Positions 1-6,938 of a DNA stretch of 17,768 nucleotides are shown here, one piece after another. This DNA comes from JAPKEZ01 sp047638975 (GTDB taxonomy: Bacteria > Planctomycetota > UBA1135): assembly GCA_047638975.1 (NCBI GenBank), contig JBLINB010000033.1, positions 1 through 17,768 on the forward strand, read 5' to 3'. Every line of letters starts with the position of its first letter. Position 1 is the first letter of the stretch. The notes beneath the pieces are model-generated. The model did not search any database. It saw only the letters and a program-made list of their open reading frames with translations, and was not told the origin of the DNA. A program made the position numbers and the translations under genes.

Positions 1-1
1 T

Positions 2-961
2 GACCTGCAGCGACAGTTCGAATTGTTGCCCTTAAGTTTTGTCTCAAAAAATGAGCGTGCGCAAATGTTCATAAACCAGGCTAGCGTTTTGCAAAGATTG
101 CAACAACGGTTCCGTGAACATCTAGGCCGTCTGCGTGGACAATTAGTTGAATTTGTGTTGAGTAATAACAGTCGCCTGATCGGAGAGCTGCAGATCGATG
201 CAGATGGTGAGTATTACGTGAACTATCATGGACAAACCAAAGTATCGCTCGACATACTTACGCTTGAGCCGCGCTCAGTCTTAGAAATGTTAAAGCGCGA
301 CAGCGAGTTTGAGTTGGCGCAACTATTGTGGTGCCAGCAACAATATCCCTCAGCCTTAGAGGTTATGGAGAAACTTCTGTTACACGAGGCCAAGCTTGCG
401 ACGATGTGGACGACACATTGGCGACTCGATATCGGTGATGTTGCAACGCAAAATACAGCGCAGAAAAACATTAGCGGTGATGTCGCTGAACTCAGTACAG
501 CTAAAGTACTCTTAGAATTACGCAAACAGTACCCAAAAGCTAAGTTGCTAGTCAAGGGCGGGTCGATAAGCATCGAGTTCGAAGGGCAGACATTACTAGG
601 TCAATGGAAGACTGATTTCTCTGGGCTAAGCAGAGATTTGATCATTGAGTCTTGGCAGCTATCTTTTTTATGTCAAACGACAGATGCTGTACCATCAATG
701 TTGAGCCTACAAGATGAAATAATCTTCAGCAAAGAAGATGAAGTCTTGTCGTCCTCGGTGACGGTTGGTAAAAACTATCTAATCGGACAGGGGCTTGAAA
801 TCTCTGATGCGGTGCAAAAGATCAGCTGGAGAAACGGTGCTGTATGGCTAAACGCTCTGCCGTTGGCGCCATGGCGAAGCGAGCAACGTAGTTTGACTAT
901 AAATAGTAAAGATTCACTAGTGGCAATAACGAAATTGCAGCTAATGTTGCGTGTCAACTAA
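2..961 (+). CDS. Unrecognised protein, C-terminal part only (5' end outside window)
   Basis: The frame is open from the first bases of the window, with no stop upstream of the first possible start (TTG at 23). The gene therefore most likely begins outside, and about 319 residues are visible. I do not recognise the family. The N-terminal third looks helical and is rich in Gln, Leu and charged residues. The middle contains segments that read as alternating beta strands (for example GELQIDADGEYYVNYHG and SISIEFEGQTLLGQW), and the C-terminus ends in LQLMLRVN. No transmembrane segment, signal peptide or catalytic motif is visible in this part. The TAA stop lies inside the 3' end of the convergent MFS gene (21-base overlap). 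It could be the tail of a larger multidomain protein. No function is proposed. Confidence 0.7.
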   Translation, partial: DLQRQFELLPLSFVSKNERAQMFINQASVLQRLQQRFREHLGRLRGQLVEFVLSNNSRLIGELQIDADGEYYVNYHGQTKVSLDILTLEPRSVLEMLKRDSEFELAQLLWCQQQYPSALEVMEKLLLHEAKLATMWTTHWRLDIGDVATQNTAQKNISGDVAELSTAKVLLELRKQYPKAKLLVKGGSISIEFEGQTLLGQWKTDFSGLSRDLIIESWQLSFLCQTTDAVPSMLSLQDEIIFSKEDEVLSSSVTVGKNYLIGQGLEISDAVQKISWRNGAVWLNALPLAPWRSEQRSLTINSKDSLVAITKLQLMLRVN

Positions 962-2173
962 CTTTATAACCTTCGGCAAACCTTTACTTAGCATTAGGCA
1001 TGAGCAGGCCATTATTATTGCCGTAATGAATAATAAGCCATTAGCGTCTACCTGGTTTCTTAGTAGCCAGGGTCTGATCAAAGCAGCAATAAGGATGAAA
1101 CCAAAATCAAGCATTTGATTTATGCCTAGCATCGATCCGACAGTTGCTGCCGGTGGTAGTAGTTGCACCAAACTGCGCAACGGAATTAAATAGAACCCTG
1201 AAAAGAAACTCGCAATGCCGAGGCTTAGCCAAATGCTAAACGGCGTATTGCCAAAAAGGGCACAGCTCAATAAGCCGCCGGCCATCCCGATGCCGCCAAG
1301 GATGGGGGTGCGCCTCGACAATTCGGTTTTAATATTACGACCCGCCAGGAATGCTCCTAGCCCCATGAAGATGCTTAAGCTTGCTAGCCCCAAGGACCAC
1401 ATTCCGGCACTTAACTCGACGCGGTATAAACCATCACTTTGCGGCAGCAAGAATTCATTCCAGGCTAGTAGCATCCAACTACCACATAGCCAAAAGACCG
1501 AATGGCCGACTATGGCGCTGCGTAGTCCGTCAAATTGTTTGGCGAAGATGAAGCCATGCGCTAGTTTGGCGAAGGGGTTAAAGCTAAAACGCAAGGTCTT
1601 TTGCTGCTGCAGTGCTTTAATAGACTGCATGGTAGTAGCCACGCGCGCACCGATTAAAGCGAGTACGGCCATCGCAATACCAAGAAGCCATTGAGAGTTA
1701 TCGTTGAGATGTCCGGCGCAACCGGTGCCAAGTAAAATACCGAACAGCACCGAGCTCTGAAAAATGCCATTAGCATGAGCAAGTTTGCCAGCGTCACAAT
1801 AATCGCGGATGGCACCATATTTAGCAGGGCCAAGAAATGCGGATTGCGTCCCCATTAATGCTACGGTGATTAATAGAGCCGTTGAACTTTGTAAATAAAA
1901 ACTGGCGGCTGCCAGCAGCATGATAAAGACTTCGGCGTATTTGCAATAAATGATAAGTTTGCGTTTAGAAAACTTGTCCGCCAGATCACCGGCAAAAGCG
2001 GCGAAGAAAAAGAAGGGGGCAGAGAACAACGCCTGCGCCCAAGATTGCATTTCTGGGAAGCTGGCTGCAAGGCCGATCGCAAAGAGTAAAACGCTTTGTT
2101 TAAATAGATTGTCGTTAAAGACCGTTAGAAACTGAGTGCTAACTAATCGTTTGAAACTATGGCTTCTATTCAT
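941..2173 (-). CDS. MFS transporter, LplT-like (lysophospholipid transporter family)
   Basis: This is a 410-residue polytopic membrane protein with about twelve hydrophobic segments. Features shared with LplT-type MFS carriers are an N-terminal FNDN element in the first helix (residues 19-22), a motif-A-like loop AGDLADKFSKRK (61-72), a GPAKYG element (115-120) followed by KLAHANG (130-136), and a SVFW segment midway. LplT of E. coli moves lysophosphatidylethanolamine across the inner membrane for re-acylation. A similar role here is inferred from these motifs and from sitting in one operon with phosphatidylserine decarboxylase. No acyltransferase (Aas) is fused or adjacent. ATG at 2173 lies in an 8-base overlap with the stop of the preceding CMD-family gene, which suggests translational coupling. 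The 3' end overlaps the convergent upstream gene by 21 bases. The exact substrate is uncertain. Confidence 0.8.
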   Translation of the reverse strand: MNRSHSFKRLVSTQFLTVFNDNLFKQSVLLFAIGLAASFPEMQSWAQALFSAPFFFFAAFAGDLADKFSKRKLIIYCKYAEVFIMLLAAASFYLQSSTALLITVALMGTQSAFLGPAKYGAIRDYCDAGKLAHANGIFQSSVLFGILLGTGCAGHLNDNSQWLLGIAMAVLALIGARVATTMQSIKALQQQKTLRFSFNPFAKLAHGFIFAKQFDGLRSAIVGHSVFWLCGSWMLLAWNEFLLPQSDGLYRVELSAGMWSLGLASLSIFMGLGAFLAGRNIKTELSRRTPILGGIGMAGGLLSCALFGNTPFSIWLSLGIASFFSGFYLIPLRSLVQLLPPAATVGSMLGINQMLDFGFILIAALIRPWLLRNQVDANGLLFITAIIMACSCLMLSKGLPKVIKLVDTQH

Positions 2174-2741
2174 CTACGCTATAACTAGAGTTGATGCTAT
2201 CGACTAAACATGTGCGCTGTGCGGCACTAAGGAACGAGAAACGCTTCGCAACATCTATCAGGACCTCTTGTTCGGCTCCGTGGCGGCGGCAGGCGCGCAC
2301 ATGCGAGAGTGCTTGTTGATGGCAATTACTTAGCGTCAACAGCAAAACGCCGGCTAGCTCTCGCTCGAGCAGAGTGTAGCTTGAATGGGCAAATACATCG
2401 CCGTAAGCGTGATCTACGACCCAACGATGGGTGGTCGGGTCGATATTGCGTAAATGTTCAAGTACGATTTCAGAGTCACTGCCATATACGCGTTTAAATT
2501 GCTGTTCGCCATCAGCTGGCTGCGTCGCAATTGCGTGGTGCTTGAAAGGAGCAAGAATGTTTAGACTGCGAATCAGTTTCGGAATCCCGCAGAACAAATG
2601 GCATAGCCTTAATCCGTCAAGTAGCGCTAATTCGGAGTGCTGCTCACGCAATTGCGCCGCAGTCTCAATCAACAAGTCGTCGTCGTCTAAATAGATGCTT
2701 GCCCCGAGCTGCGCAGCTAAAAAGTGTTTTTGATTATTCAT
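2166..2741 (-). CDS. Carboxymuconolactone decarboxylase (CMD) family protein, function unknown
   Basis: This is a 191-residue protein counted from ATG at 2741. I chose that start because it gives an 8-base overlap with the psd stop; a longer reading would begin inside psd. Residues about 30-65 (LRLCHLFCGIP...) resemble the end of a CMD repeat. Residues about 82-170 carry the pattern of a second one: RVYG, then HRWVVDHAYGDVF, LERELAGVLLL, and a helix containing HVRACRRHGA. This matches the CMD/AhpD-like all-helical fold, in particular the bacterial subfamily with a YGxVxSRxGL-type motif. The AhpD redox Cys-x-x-Cys pair is absent; only single Cys residues (140 and 151) lie near His141 and His148. 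There is no signal peptide or membrane segment. It lies between psd and an LplT-like transporter with overlaps on both sides. The biochemical role is unknown. Confidence 0.78.
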   Translation of the reverse strand: MNNQKHFLAAQLGASIYLDDDDLLIETAAQLREQHSELALLDGLRLCHLFCGIPKLIRSLNILAPFKHHAIATQPADGEQQFKRVYGSDSEIVLEHLRNIDPTTHRWVVDHAYGDVFAHSSYTLLERELAGVLLLTLSNCHQQALSHVRACRRHGAEQEVLIDVAKRFSFLSAAQRTCLVDSINSSYSVDE

Positions 2742-3564
2742 CAGCAAATAGCAACTCTTCGCGAGCAACAGTTATGCCATAGAGTTCGGTGCGGCAATGC
2801 AGTTGTGGCGGGGCGAACATGACTACGGTCGAGCCCATTTCGAAGGTTCCCATATCATCGCCTTTACTTAGCTTTCTAGGTGGGTCGTAAGTACGCGTAG
2901 ACTTTTGCCACGGCGTCGAACCCAGAGAGTCGTCAAAACTAAAGCGCATGCCACCGACATTCAAAGCACCGACATACAGCAATGCGAAAGGACGCTGCTC
3001 GGTATCGATGCAATGCAGCAAGATACGCCGATTAGTTTTCATGACGCGCATCGAACGCCGCATCAAGTCGGGGTCAACCGGTTGTAAGTCACCCGGCTCA
3101 GTGACTGCGCTAATCACCTGCATATCGCAAGGGGCGTGATAGCGATGATAGTTGTAGGGCGCTAAGTAAATTTGCAGCGCCTGGTAGCCTAAATATTGCT
3201 TAGGCGCCGTGCCAGGTAGCATCTCGGCAACCGAATAAGGCGCGCCCTTTAAAATCAACGACAGCTCTGGCGATACATAAGCATGTTCAATCAACTGCCC
3301 ATCAGCGGGTGAAGCCCAATTTGAATTTTGAGCAACAGGACGGCTGCCGTCCGCTAAAGTGCGAGTAAACAACTCTAGGAAGGTTCTGAATTCGATGAGG
3401 TCACAACTAACTGTTTCGTCATCGATCCCGAGGCGTTCAATGACTCGCTTCCAGAGTGCGCGGCGCATAAACTTAGGGATATGCCATCGACATATTGCTC
3501 CTACCGCACGTGACATGGCGACACGTGGGAAAGCGGGGACGGTAAACAGAGAGCGGGCTTCCAT
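2734..3564 (-). CDS. psd: Phosphatidylserine decarboxylase (proenzyme)
   Basis: This 276-residue enzyme decarboxylates phosphatidylserine to phosphatidylethanolamine at the inner membrane. All catalytic landmarks are visible: ASPADG with Asp88, YNYHRYHAP with His143, and a C-terminal GTFEMGSTVVMF segment. In that segment the Gly244-Ser245-Thr246 triplet is the self-cleavage site that generates the pyruvoyl group on the alpha chain. The classical LGST is MGST here, a conservative change. The Asp/His/Ser triad is therefore intact and the protein should self-process. It starts at ATG 3564 with no Shine-Dalgarno sequence in front. It is the first gene of a leftward operon, diverges from glmU across 68 bases, and its stop overlaps the next start by 8 bases. 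The family assignment is firm. Confidence 0.95.
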   Translation of the reverse strand: MEARSLFTVPAFPRVAMSRAVGAICRWHIPKFMRRALWKRVIERLGIDDETVSCDLIEFRTFLELFTRTLADGSRPVAQNSNWASPADGQLIEHAYVSPELSLILKGAPYSVAEMLPGTAPKQYLGYQALQIYLAPYNYHRYHAPCDMQVISAVTEPGDLQPVDPDLMRRSMRVMKTNRRILLHCIDTEQRPFALLYVGALNVGGMRFSFDDSLGSTPWQKSTRTYDPPRKLSKGDDMGTFEMGSTVVMFAPPQLHCRTELYGITVAREELLFADE

Positions 3565-3632
3565 TTTTACAAGCTTTAGTGTAACGGTGTGAAATGTGAA
3601 GCAACAGAGCAGATATACTAGCAGTCTAAATC
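3565..3632. promoter_or_regulatory. Divergent psd/glmU control region with candidate -10 elements
   Basis: These 68 bases separate the divergent starts of psd and glmU and must hold both promoters unless transcription enters from elsewhere. Towards glmU a TATACT hexamer lies at 3614-3619. Towards psd a TACACT hexamer (minus strand of 3578-3583) is preceded by TTGCTT (minus strand of 3599-3604) with a short 15-base spacer. Both hexamers end 13 bases before their ATG, so transcripts would begin only about 6-7 bases upstream of the start codon. Neither ATG has a Shine-Dalgarno sequence. The -35 match for glmU is poor, so the assignments are tentative. Confidence 0.35.
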
Positions 3633-4886
3633 ATGGCAGAACTCCCCTTGCATGTCCTCGTCCTGGCTGGTGGCAATTCCACCCGCATTCGCACTGGCGG
3701 CCCCAAAGCTTTGCTTGATTTATGCGGAATCCCCTTGCTAGAGCATATTTTTCGTGCTTGCGAAGATCTACCCGCTGCCTCGCGCACTTTGATCCTTGGG
3801 CCGACTCACCGCTTAGGCATTGAGTCTTGGCTAGAGGAAAGCGAGCATAATGAATGGGATGTGGTCGAGCAAACGGTGGCGCGCGGTACCGGTGATGCCG
3901 TAAAGTGTGGTCTAGAGACATTGCCAGCGACAGGGCGTCTGCTCATTTTATGTGGCGACACTCCGTTGTTGCGCTCTTCAACTTTGCAGCTACTTGTCGA
4001 GCAGGGCGATGCCATGCTAACCGCCGAAGTCGACGAGCCTTTTGGTCTTGGGCGCATCGAGCGTAGCGCCGACGGCGAATTACTGGCTATCGTCGAACAG
4101 TCTGATGCCAATGAAGAACAGCTTGAGATTTGCGAAATCAATTCAGGCGTTTTCGTGCTCGACATCGAAAAACTGCACCTGGCATTAGCGCATGCCGACA
4201 ACAACAATGCGCAGGGCGAAGTTTACTTAACCACTGCGGCTGTAAAAGTTCTGCAAGCAAGTAATGGTGCTACGGTTACCTTACCGTTAGATGAAAGTGA
4301 GCAAGTTTGCGGTGTTAATGATTTGCACGAAATGGTTTTCGTTAACCGAGTTTTACGCGAGCGCATATTAAGTGAGCATCTAGATAGCGGAGTCATCATT
4401 GACGACCCGGCATCCACTTTTATAGAAGTAGATGTTGAAATAGCTCCGGGTACTCGCATCATGCCATTTTGTGTGTTGCGTAGCGGTGTGAAGATCGGCG
4501 CCGACTGTGTGATTGGTCCATTCGCACACTTACGTATAGGCACCGAGCTTGAAGACCAAGCGCAGATTGGTAATTTCGTCGAAACGAAGAACGCACATTT
4601 CGGTGAGGGCGCGAAATCAAAACACCTTACTTACTTAGGTGACGTCGAAATCGGTGCTAAGGCCAATATCGGCTGTGGCACGATTACTGCAAATTACGAT
4701 GGCACGAATAAGCATCGCACGACAATAGGCAAGCAAGCGTTTGTCGGATCAGGTTCTATTTTAGTAGCGCCAGTCAGCATCGGAGACCATGCGACTGTTG
4801 GCGCCGGAGCGGTCGTTACCGCAAACCATCATGTCGCAGCTGGCGAAACAGTTGTCGGCGTCCCCGCGAAAAAAATATCTAAGTAA
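3633..4886 (+). CDS. glmU: Bifunctional GlmU: GlcNAc-1-P uridyltransferase / GlcN-1-P acetyltransferase
   Basis: The protein has 417 residues; many family members are about 450. The N-terminal nucleotidyltransferase domain carries VLVLAGGNSTR followed by PKALLDL (Lys25), a RGTGDAV element, CGDTPLL (Asp109), EINSG (169-172) and CGVND (Asn229). From about residue 255 the protein becomes a left-handed beta-helix of hexapeptide repeats. The acetyltransferase signature runs from NFVETKN through KSKHLTYLGD (His331, the general-base position) to GCGTITANYDGTNKH. It makes UDP-GlcNAc in the cytoplasm for peptidoglycan and lipid A. The usual LAAGxGTR loop reads LAGGNSTR here and GTGHA reads GTGDA, so the uridyltransferase loop is divergent, although the core residues remain. 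The gap to prs is 14 bases. The order glmU-prs-L25-pth is also known in Bacillus. Confidence 0.94.
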   Translation: MAELPLHVLVLAGGNSTRIRTGGPKALLDLCGIPLLEHIFRACEDLPAASRTLILGPTHRLGIESWLEESEHNEWDVVEQTVARGTGDAVKCGLETLPATGRLLILCGDTPLLRSSTLQLLVEQGDAMLTAEVDEPFGLGRIERSADGELLAIVEQSDANEEQLEICEINSGVFVLDIEKLHLALAHADNNNAQGEVYLTTAAVKVLQASNGATVTLPLDESEQVCGVNDLHEMVFVNRVLRERILSEHLDSGVIIDDPASTFIEVDVEIAPGTRIMPFCVLRSGVKIGADCVIGPFAHLRIGTELEDQAQIGNFVETKNAHFGEGAKSKHLTYLGDVEIGAKANIGCGTITANYDGTNKHRTTIGKQAFVGSGSILVAPVSIGDHATVGAGAVVTANHHVAAGETVVGVPAKKISK

Positions 4887-4900
4887 TTACGAATAGATTC

Positions 4901-5848
4901 ATGAGTTTCAGAGATTCAAAGTTGAAAATTTTAGCCGGCACTGCTCATAATGAGTTGGCTTTAGAGATCGCTTCGGCACTTGATGTGTCGTTAACAGCGT
5001 CTTCGATCGGGCGCTTCCCCGACGGCGAGATTGACATTAAGCTGCATGAAGACATGCGTGGCTCTGACGTGTTTATCGTTCAGCCCACAAGTCCTCCGGT
5101 TAATGAGAACATTATCGAGCTGATGCTGATGATAGATACTCTGCGCCGCGCTTCAGCAGGACGCATTACAGCAGTTATGCCATACTTCGGGTATGCACGC
5201 AAAGATCGTAAAGATGAGGGGCGTGTACCGATTTCGGCAAAAGTGGTGGCCAATATGCTTACATCGGTAGGTGTAGATAGGGTTTTGACCATTGATTTGC
5301 ATGCTCAGCAAATTCAGGGCTTCTTTGATATACCTGTAGATCATCTATGGGCGCGCGCCGAGCTAGAAGGTGCCATTAAAGAACTCAACCTTGATAATTT
5401 AGTGGTTTGTTCGCCAGATGTGGGCGGAGTAAAACTAGCGCGAGCTTGGGCGAAATCTTTAAAGGCACCGCTCGCAATCGTTGATAAACGCAGGGTTTCC
5501 GGCGAAAAGGTTGTCATGGAAAACGTAATCGGAGATGTCGATGGCTGCAATGTGCTGATTACCGACGACATGATATCCACGGCTGGCACAATCACTGAAG
5601 CGGCACGCATCCTCAAGGAAAAAGGCGCGCTCCGAATTATTATTGTCGCCACGCACGCCGTGCTCTGCGGACCGGCTGTAGAAAGACTTCAGAATTCATG
5701 CGCCGAAATTGTGCTGGTATCTAATACAATACCCCTCGTCGGTGACCTACCCTCCAATCTAAAGATTGTTTCGGTAGCGCCTTTACTAGCGCGTGCAATT
5801 ACGAGGATTCACAGAGAAGAATCGGTCAGCGCGCTGTTTTCCGAGTAA
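4901..5848 (+). CDS. prs: Ribose-phosphate pyrophosphokinase (PRPP synthetase)
   Basis: This 315-residue cytoplasmic enzyme transfers pyrophosphate from ATP to ribose 5-phosphate, giving PRPP for nucleotide, His and Trp synthesis. Visible family signatures are FPDGE (39-43), the flexible-loop region YARKDRKDEGR (98-108), the metal-binding DLHAQQIQGFFDIP (132-145), the catalytic DKRR (195-198) and the PRPP loop ITDDMISTAGT (220-230). The length is the standard one for class I enzymes. ATG at 4901 gives the family-typical N-terminus, although no Shine-Dalgarno sequence precedes it. It lies 14 bases after glmU and 32 bases before rplY and is probably co-transcribed with both. Nothing unusual was seen. 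Confidence 0.97.
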   Translation: MSFRDSKLKILAGTAHNELALEIASALDVSLTASSIGRFPDGEIDIKLHEDMRGSDVFIVQPTSPPVNENIIELMLMIDTLRRASAGRITAVMPYFGYARKDRKDEGRVPISAKVVANMLTSVGVDRVLTIDLHAQQIQGFFDIPVDHLWARAELEGAIKELNLDNLVVCSPDVGGVKLARAWAKSLKAPLAIVDKRRVSGEKVVMENVIGDVDGCNVLITDDMISTAGTITEAARILKEKGALRIIIVATHAVLCGPAVERLQNSCAEIVLVSNTIPLVGDLPSNLKIVSVAPLLARAITRIHREESVSALFSE

Positions 5849-5880
5849 TTTTGCTCATAATAGTTTAACCACTAAGAATC

Positions 5881-6231
5881 ATGGAAATCTTTAAATTAGA
5901 TACAGAAGACCGTACCGAGTTTGGTACTAAATACGCCAAGATCCTGCGAGCAGCAGGACGCTACCCAGCCACATTAGTTGGAGAGGGCAAAGAGACCGTT
6001 CAATTCAGCATATCTAGCTCTGATTTCGATGCTACTGTCCGTAAGGGCGCACGTAGCTACGAATTAACAATCGCTGGCAGTACCGAAAAGGTTGCTATCC
6101 AAGCTGCAAACTTCGATTCTTTGGGTGACTCTATCCAACAGCTCGACTTTATCCGTGATGCTAGTGGCGAAAAGGCCATTGCACGTGCGACTAAGTTTGC
6201 TGATAAGGGTTACGAGCCAGACGAAGATTAG
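5881..6231 (+). CDS. rplY: 50S ribosomal protein L25 (short, Ctc/RplY-type)
   Basis: The protein has 116 residues. Its N-terminal half follows the L25 5S-rRNA-binding pattern: RTEFGTKYAKILRAAGRYPATLVG (compare the family's GKGxxRxLRxxGxxPAVxYG). It is followed by a segment ending in IQQLDFIRD, which matches the family HVDF region. The protein stops after this domain and a short acidic tail (GYEPDED), so it lacks the second TL5/Ctc domain of the long form. It binds 5S rRNA in the large subunit. It sits between prs and pth as in many bacteria. The ORF ends with two consecutive TAG codons (6229-6234). The start at ATG 5881 has no Shine-Dalgarno sequence; a CATAAT hexamer at 5856-5861 might serve as an internal -10, but this is weak. 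Confidence 0.86.
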   Translation: MEIFKLDTEDRTEFGTKYAKILRAAGRYPATLVGEGKETVQFSISSSDFDATVRKGARSYELTIAGSTEKVAIQAANFDSLGDSIQQLDFIRDASGEKAIARATKFADKGYEPDED

Positions 6232-6258
6232 TAGTTGCCGTCTTTTTGGCGCCAGGAT

Positions 6259-6894
6259 ATGATTTGCGACCCGCAACACGAAGATACTCCCTCGGAAGTA
6301 TTGCGTGATTCTGGGCATCGCATTCTATTCGGCCTCGGTAATCCTGGTGCTGAATACGCTTCTACTCCGCATAATGTCGGTTTCGAAGCACTTGATCTTT
6401 ACGCTACACGTCTGCAACTCGAATTTGAGTTGCAACCACAGTTGTCGTCCGCAATTGTTGAAGTCCCTGATTCTAAAATAGTCCTGGTGAAGCCAATGAC
6501 TTTTATGAATCTCTCGGGGGTCGCTTTACGCAAATTGTGGCATCACTATGGCATCGAATCTGCTCACCAGATTTTCGTGCTGTGCGACGACTTTCACCTG
6601 CCACTCGGCGGCATTCGTATTCGAGGGGATGGGGCAACCGGTGGTCATAATGGCCTAGCGTCTATCGAAGACGCACTCGGTTGTAATGAATACCCGCGCA
6701 TGCGCTTAGGTATCGGTGGTCCTGGCAACAATAGTGTTAAGCACGTTCTTTCAAAATTTTCTTCGGCTGACAAAAAAGTAATTGATGATCTTCTCATCGA
6801 TGCTTCATGTGCTGCCGAAGACTGGGCAACTGGTAAGTCAATTCTTGACCTCCAAGCTCAATTCAACCGCCGCAAGCCGCAGGCGGGTTCTTAG
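6259..6894 (+). CDS. pth: Peptidyl-tRNA hydrolase
   Basis: The protein has 211 residues from ATG 6259. It frees tRNA from prematurely released peptidyl-tRNA in the cytoplasm. Family signatures are RILFGLGNPG with Asn28, STPHNVGFEAL with the catalytic His38, KPMTFMNLSG with Asn84, CDDFHLPLGGIRIRGDG with Asp110, and TGGHNGL with Asn131. All catalytic and substrate-binding positions are kept. The start is uncertain. ATG 6259 leaves about 20 extra residues before the conserved core. TTG 6301, just after a GGAAG stretch, would give a more typical N-terminus, and TTG 6235 is also open. It lies directly downstream of rplY and ends 44 bases before rpsF. The family assignment is firm; only the start is in doubt. 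Confidence 0.93.
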   Translation: MICDPQHEDTPSEVLRDSGHRILFGLGNPGAEYASTPHNVGFEALDLYATRLQLEFELQPQLSSAIVEVPDSKIVLVKPMTFMNLSGVALRKLWHHYGIESAHQIFVLCDDFHLPLGGIRIRGDGATGGHNGLASIEDALGCNEYPRMRLGIGGPGNNSVKHVLSKFSSADKKVIDDLLIDASCAAEDWATGKSILDLQAQFNRRKPQAGS

Positions 6895-6925
6895 TGTAAT
6901 TATGCACAGCAAACTGGTAGGACCA

Positions 6926-6931
6926 GAAAGG
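6926..6931 (+). promoter_or_regulatory. Shine-Dalgarno sequence of rpsF
   Basis: GAAAGG lies seven bases before ATG 6939. It is one of the few credible ribosome-binding sites in the window and supports this start for rpsF. Confidence 0.55.
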
Positions 6932-6938
6932 CACTCAA

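Noticed and set aside
1215..1694. 159-residue open frame on the plus strand
   Set aside because: It is entirely antisense to the transmembrane region of the MFS gene; the Lys/Arg/Pro-rich composition and lack of motifs indicate a shadow frame.
3806..4207. 133-residue open frame on the minus strand inside glmU
   Set aside because: It is Ser/Pro/Arg-rich in the manner of an antisense reading of a real gene, has no recognisable motif and is wholly covered by the well-supported glmU frame.
6865..6889. Small GC-rich hairpin at the end of pth (CCGCC...GGCGG), possibly an S6:S18 leader or a terminator
   Set aside because: The stem is only about five pairs plus a bulged extension, lies inside the pth coding region and is not followed by a T-run. 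I could not make out the S6:S18-binding leader consensus.
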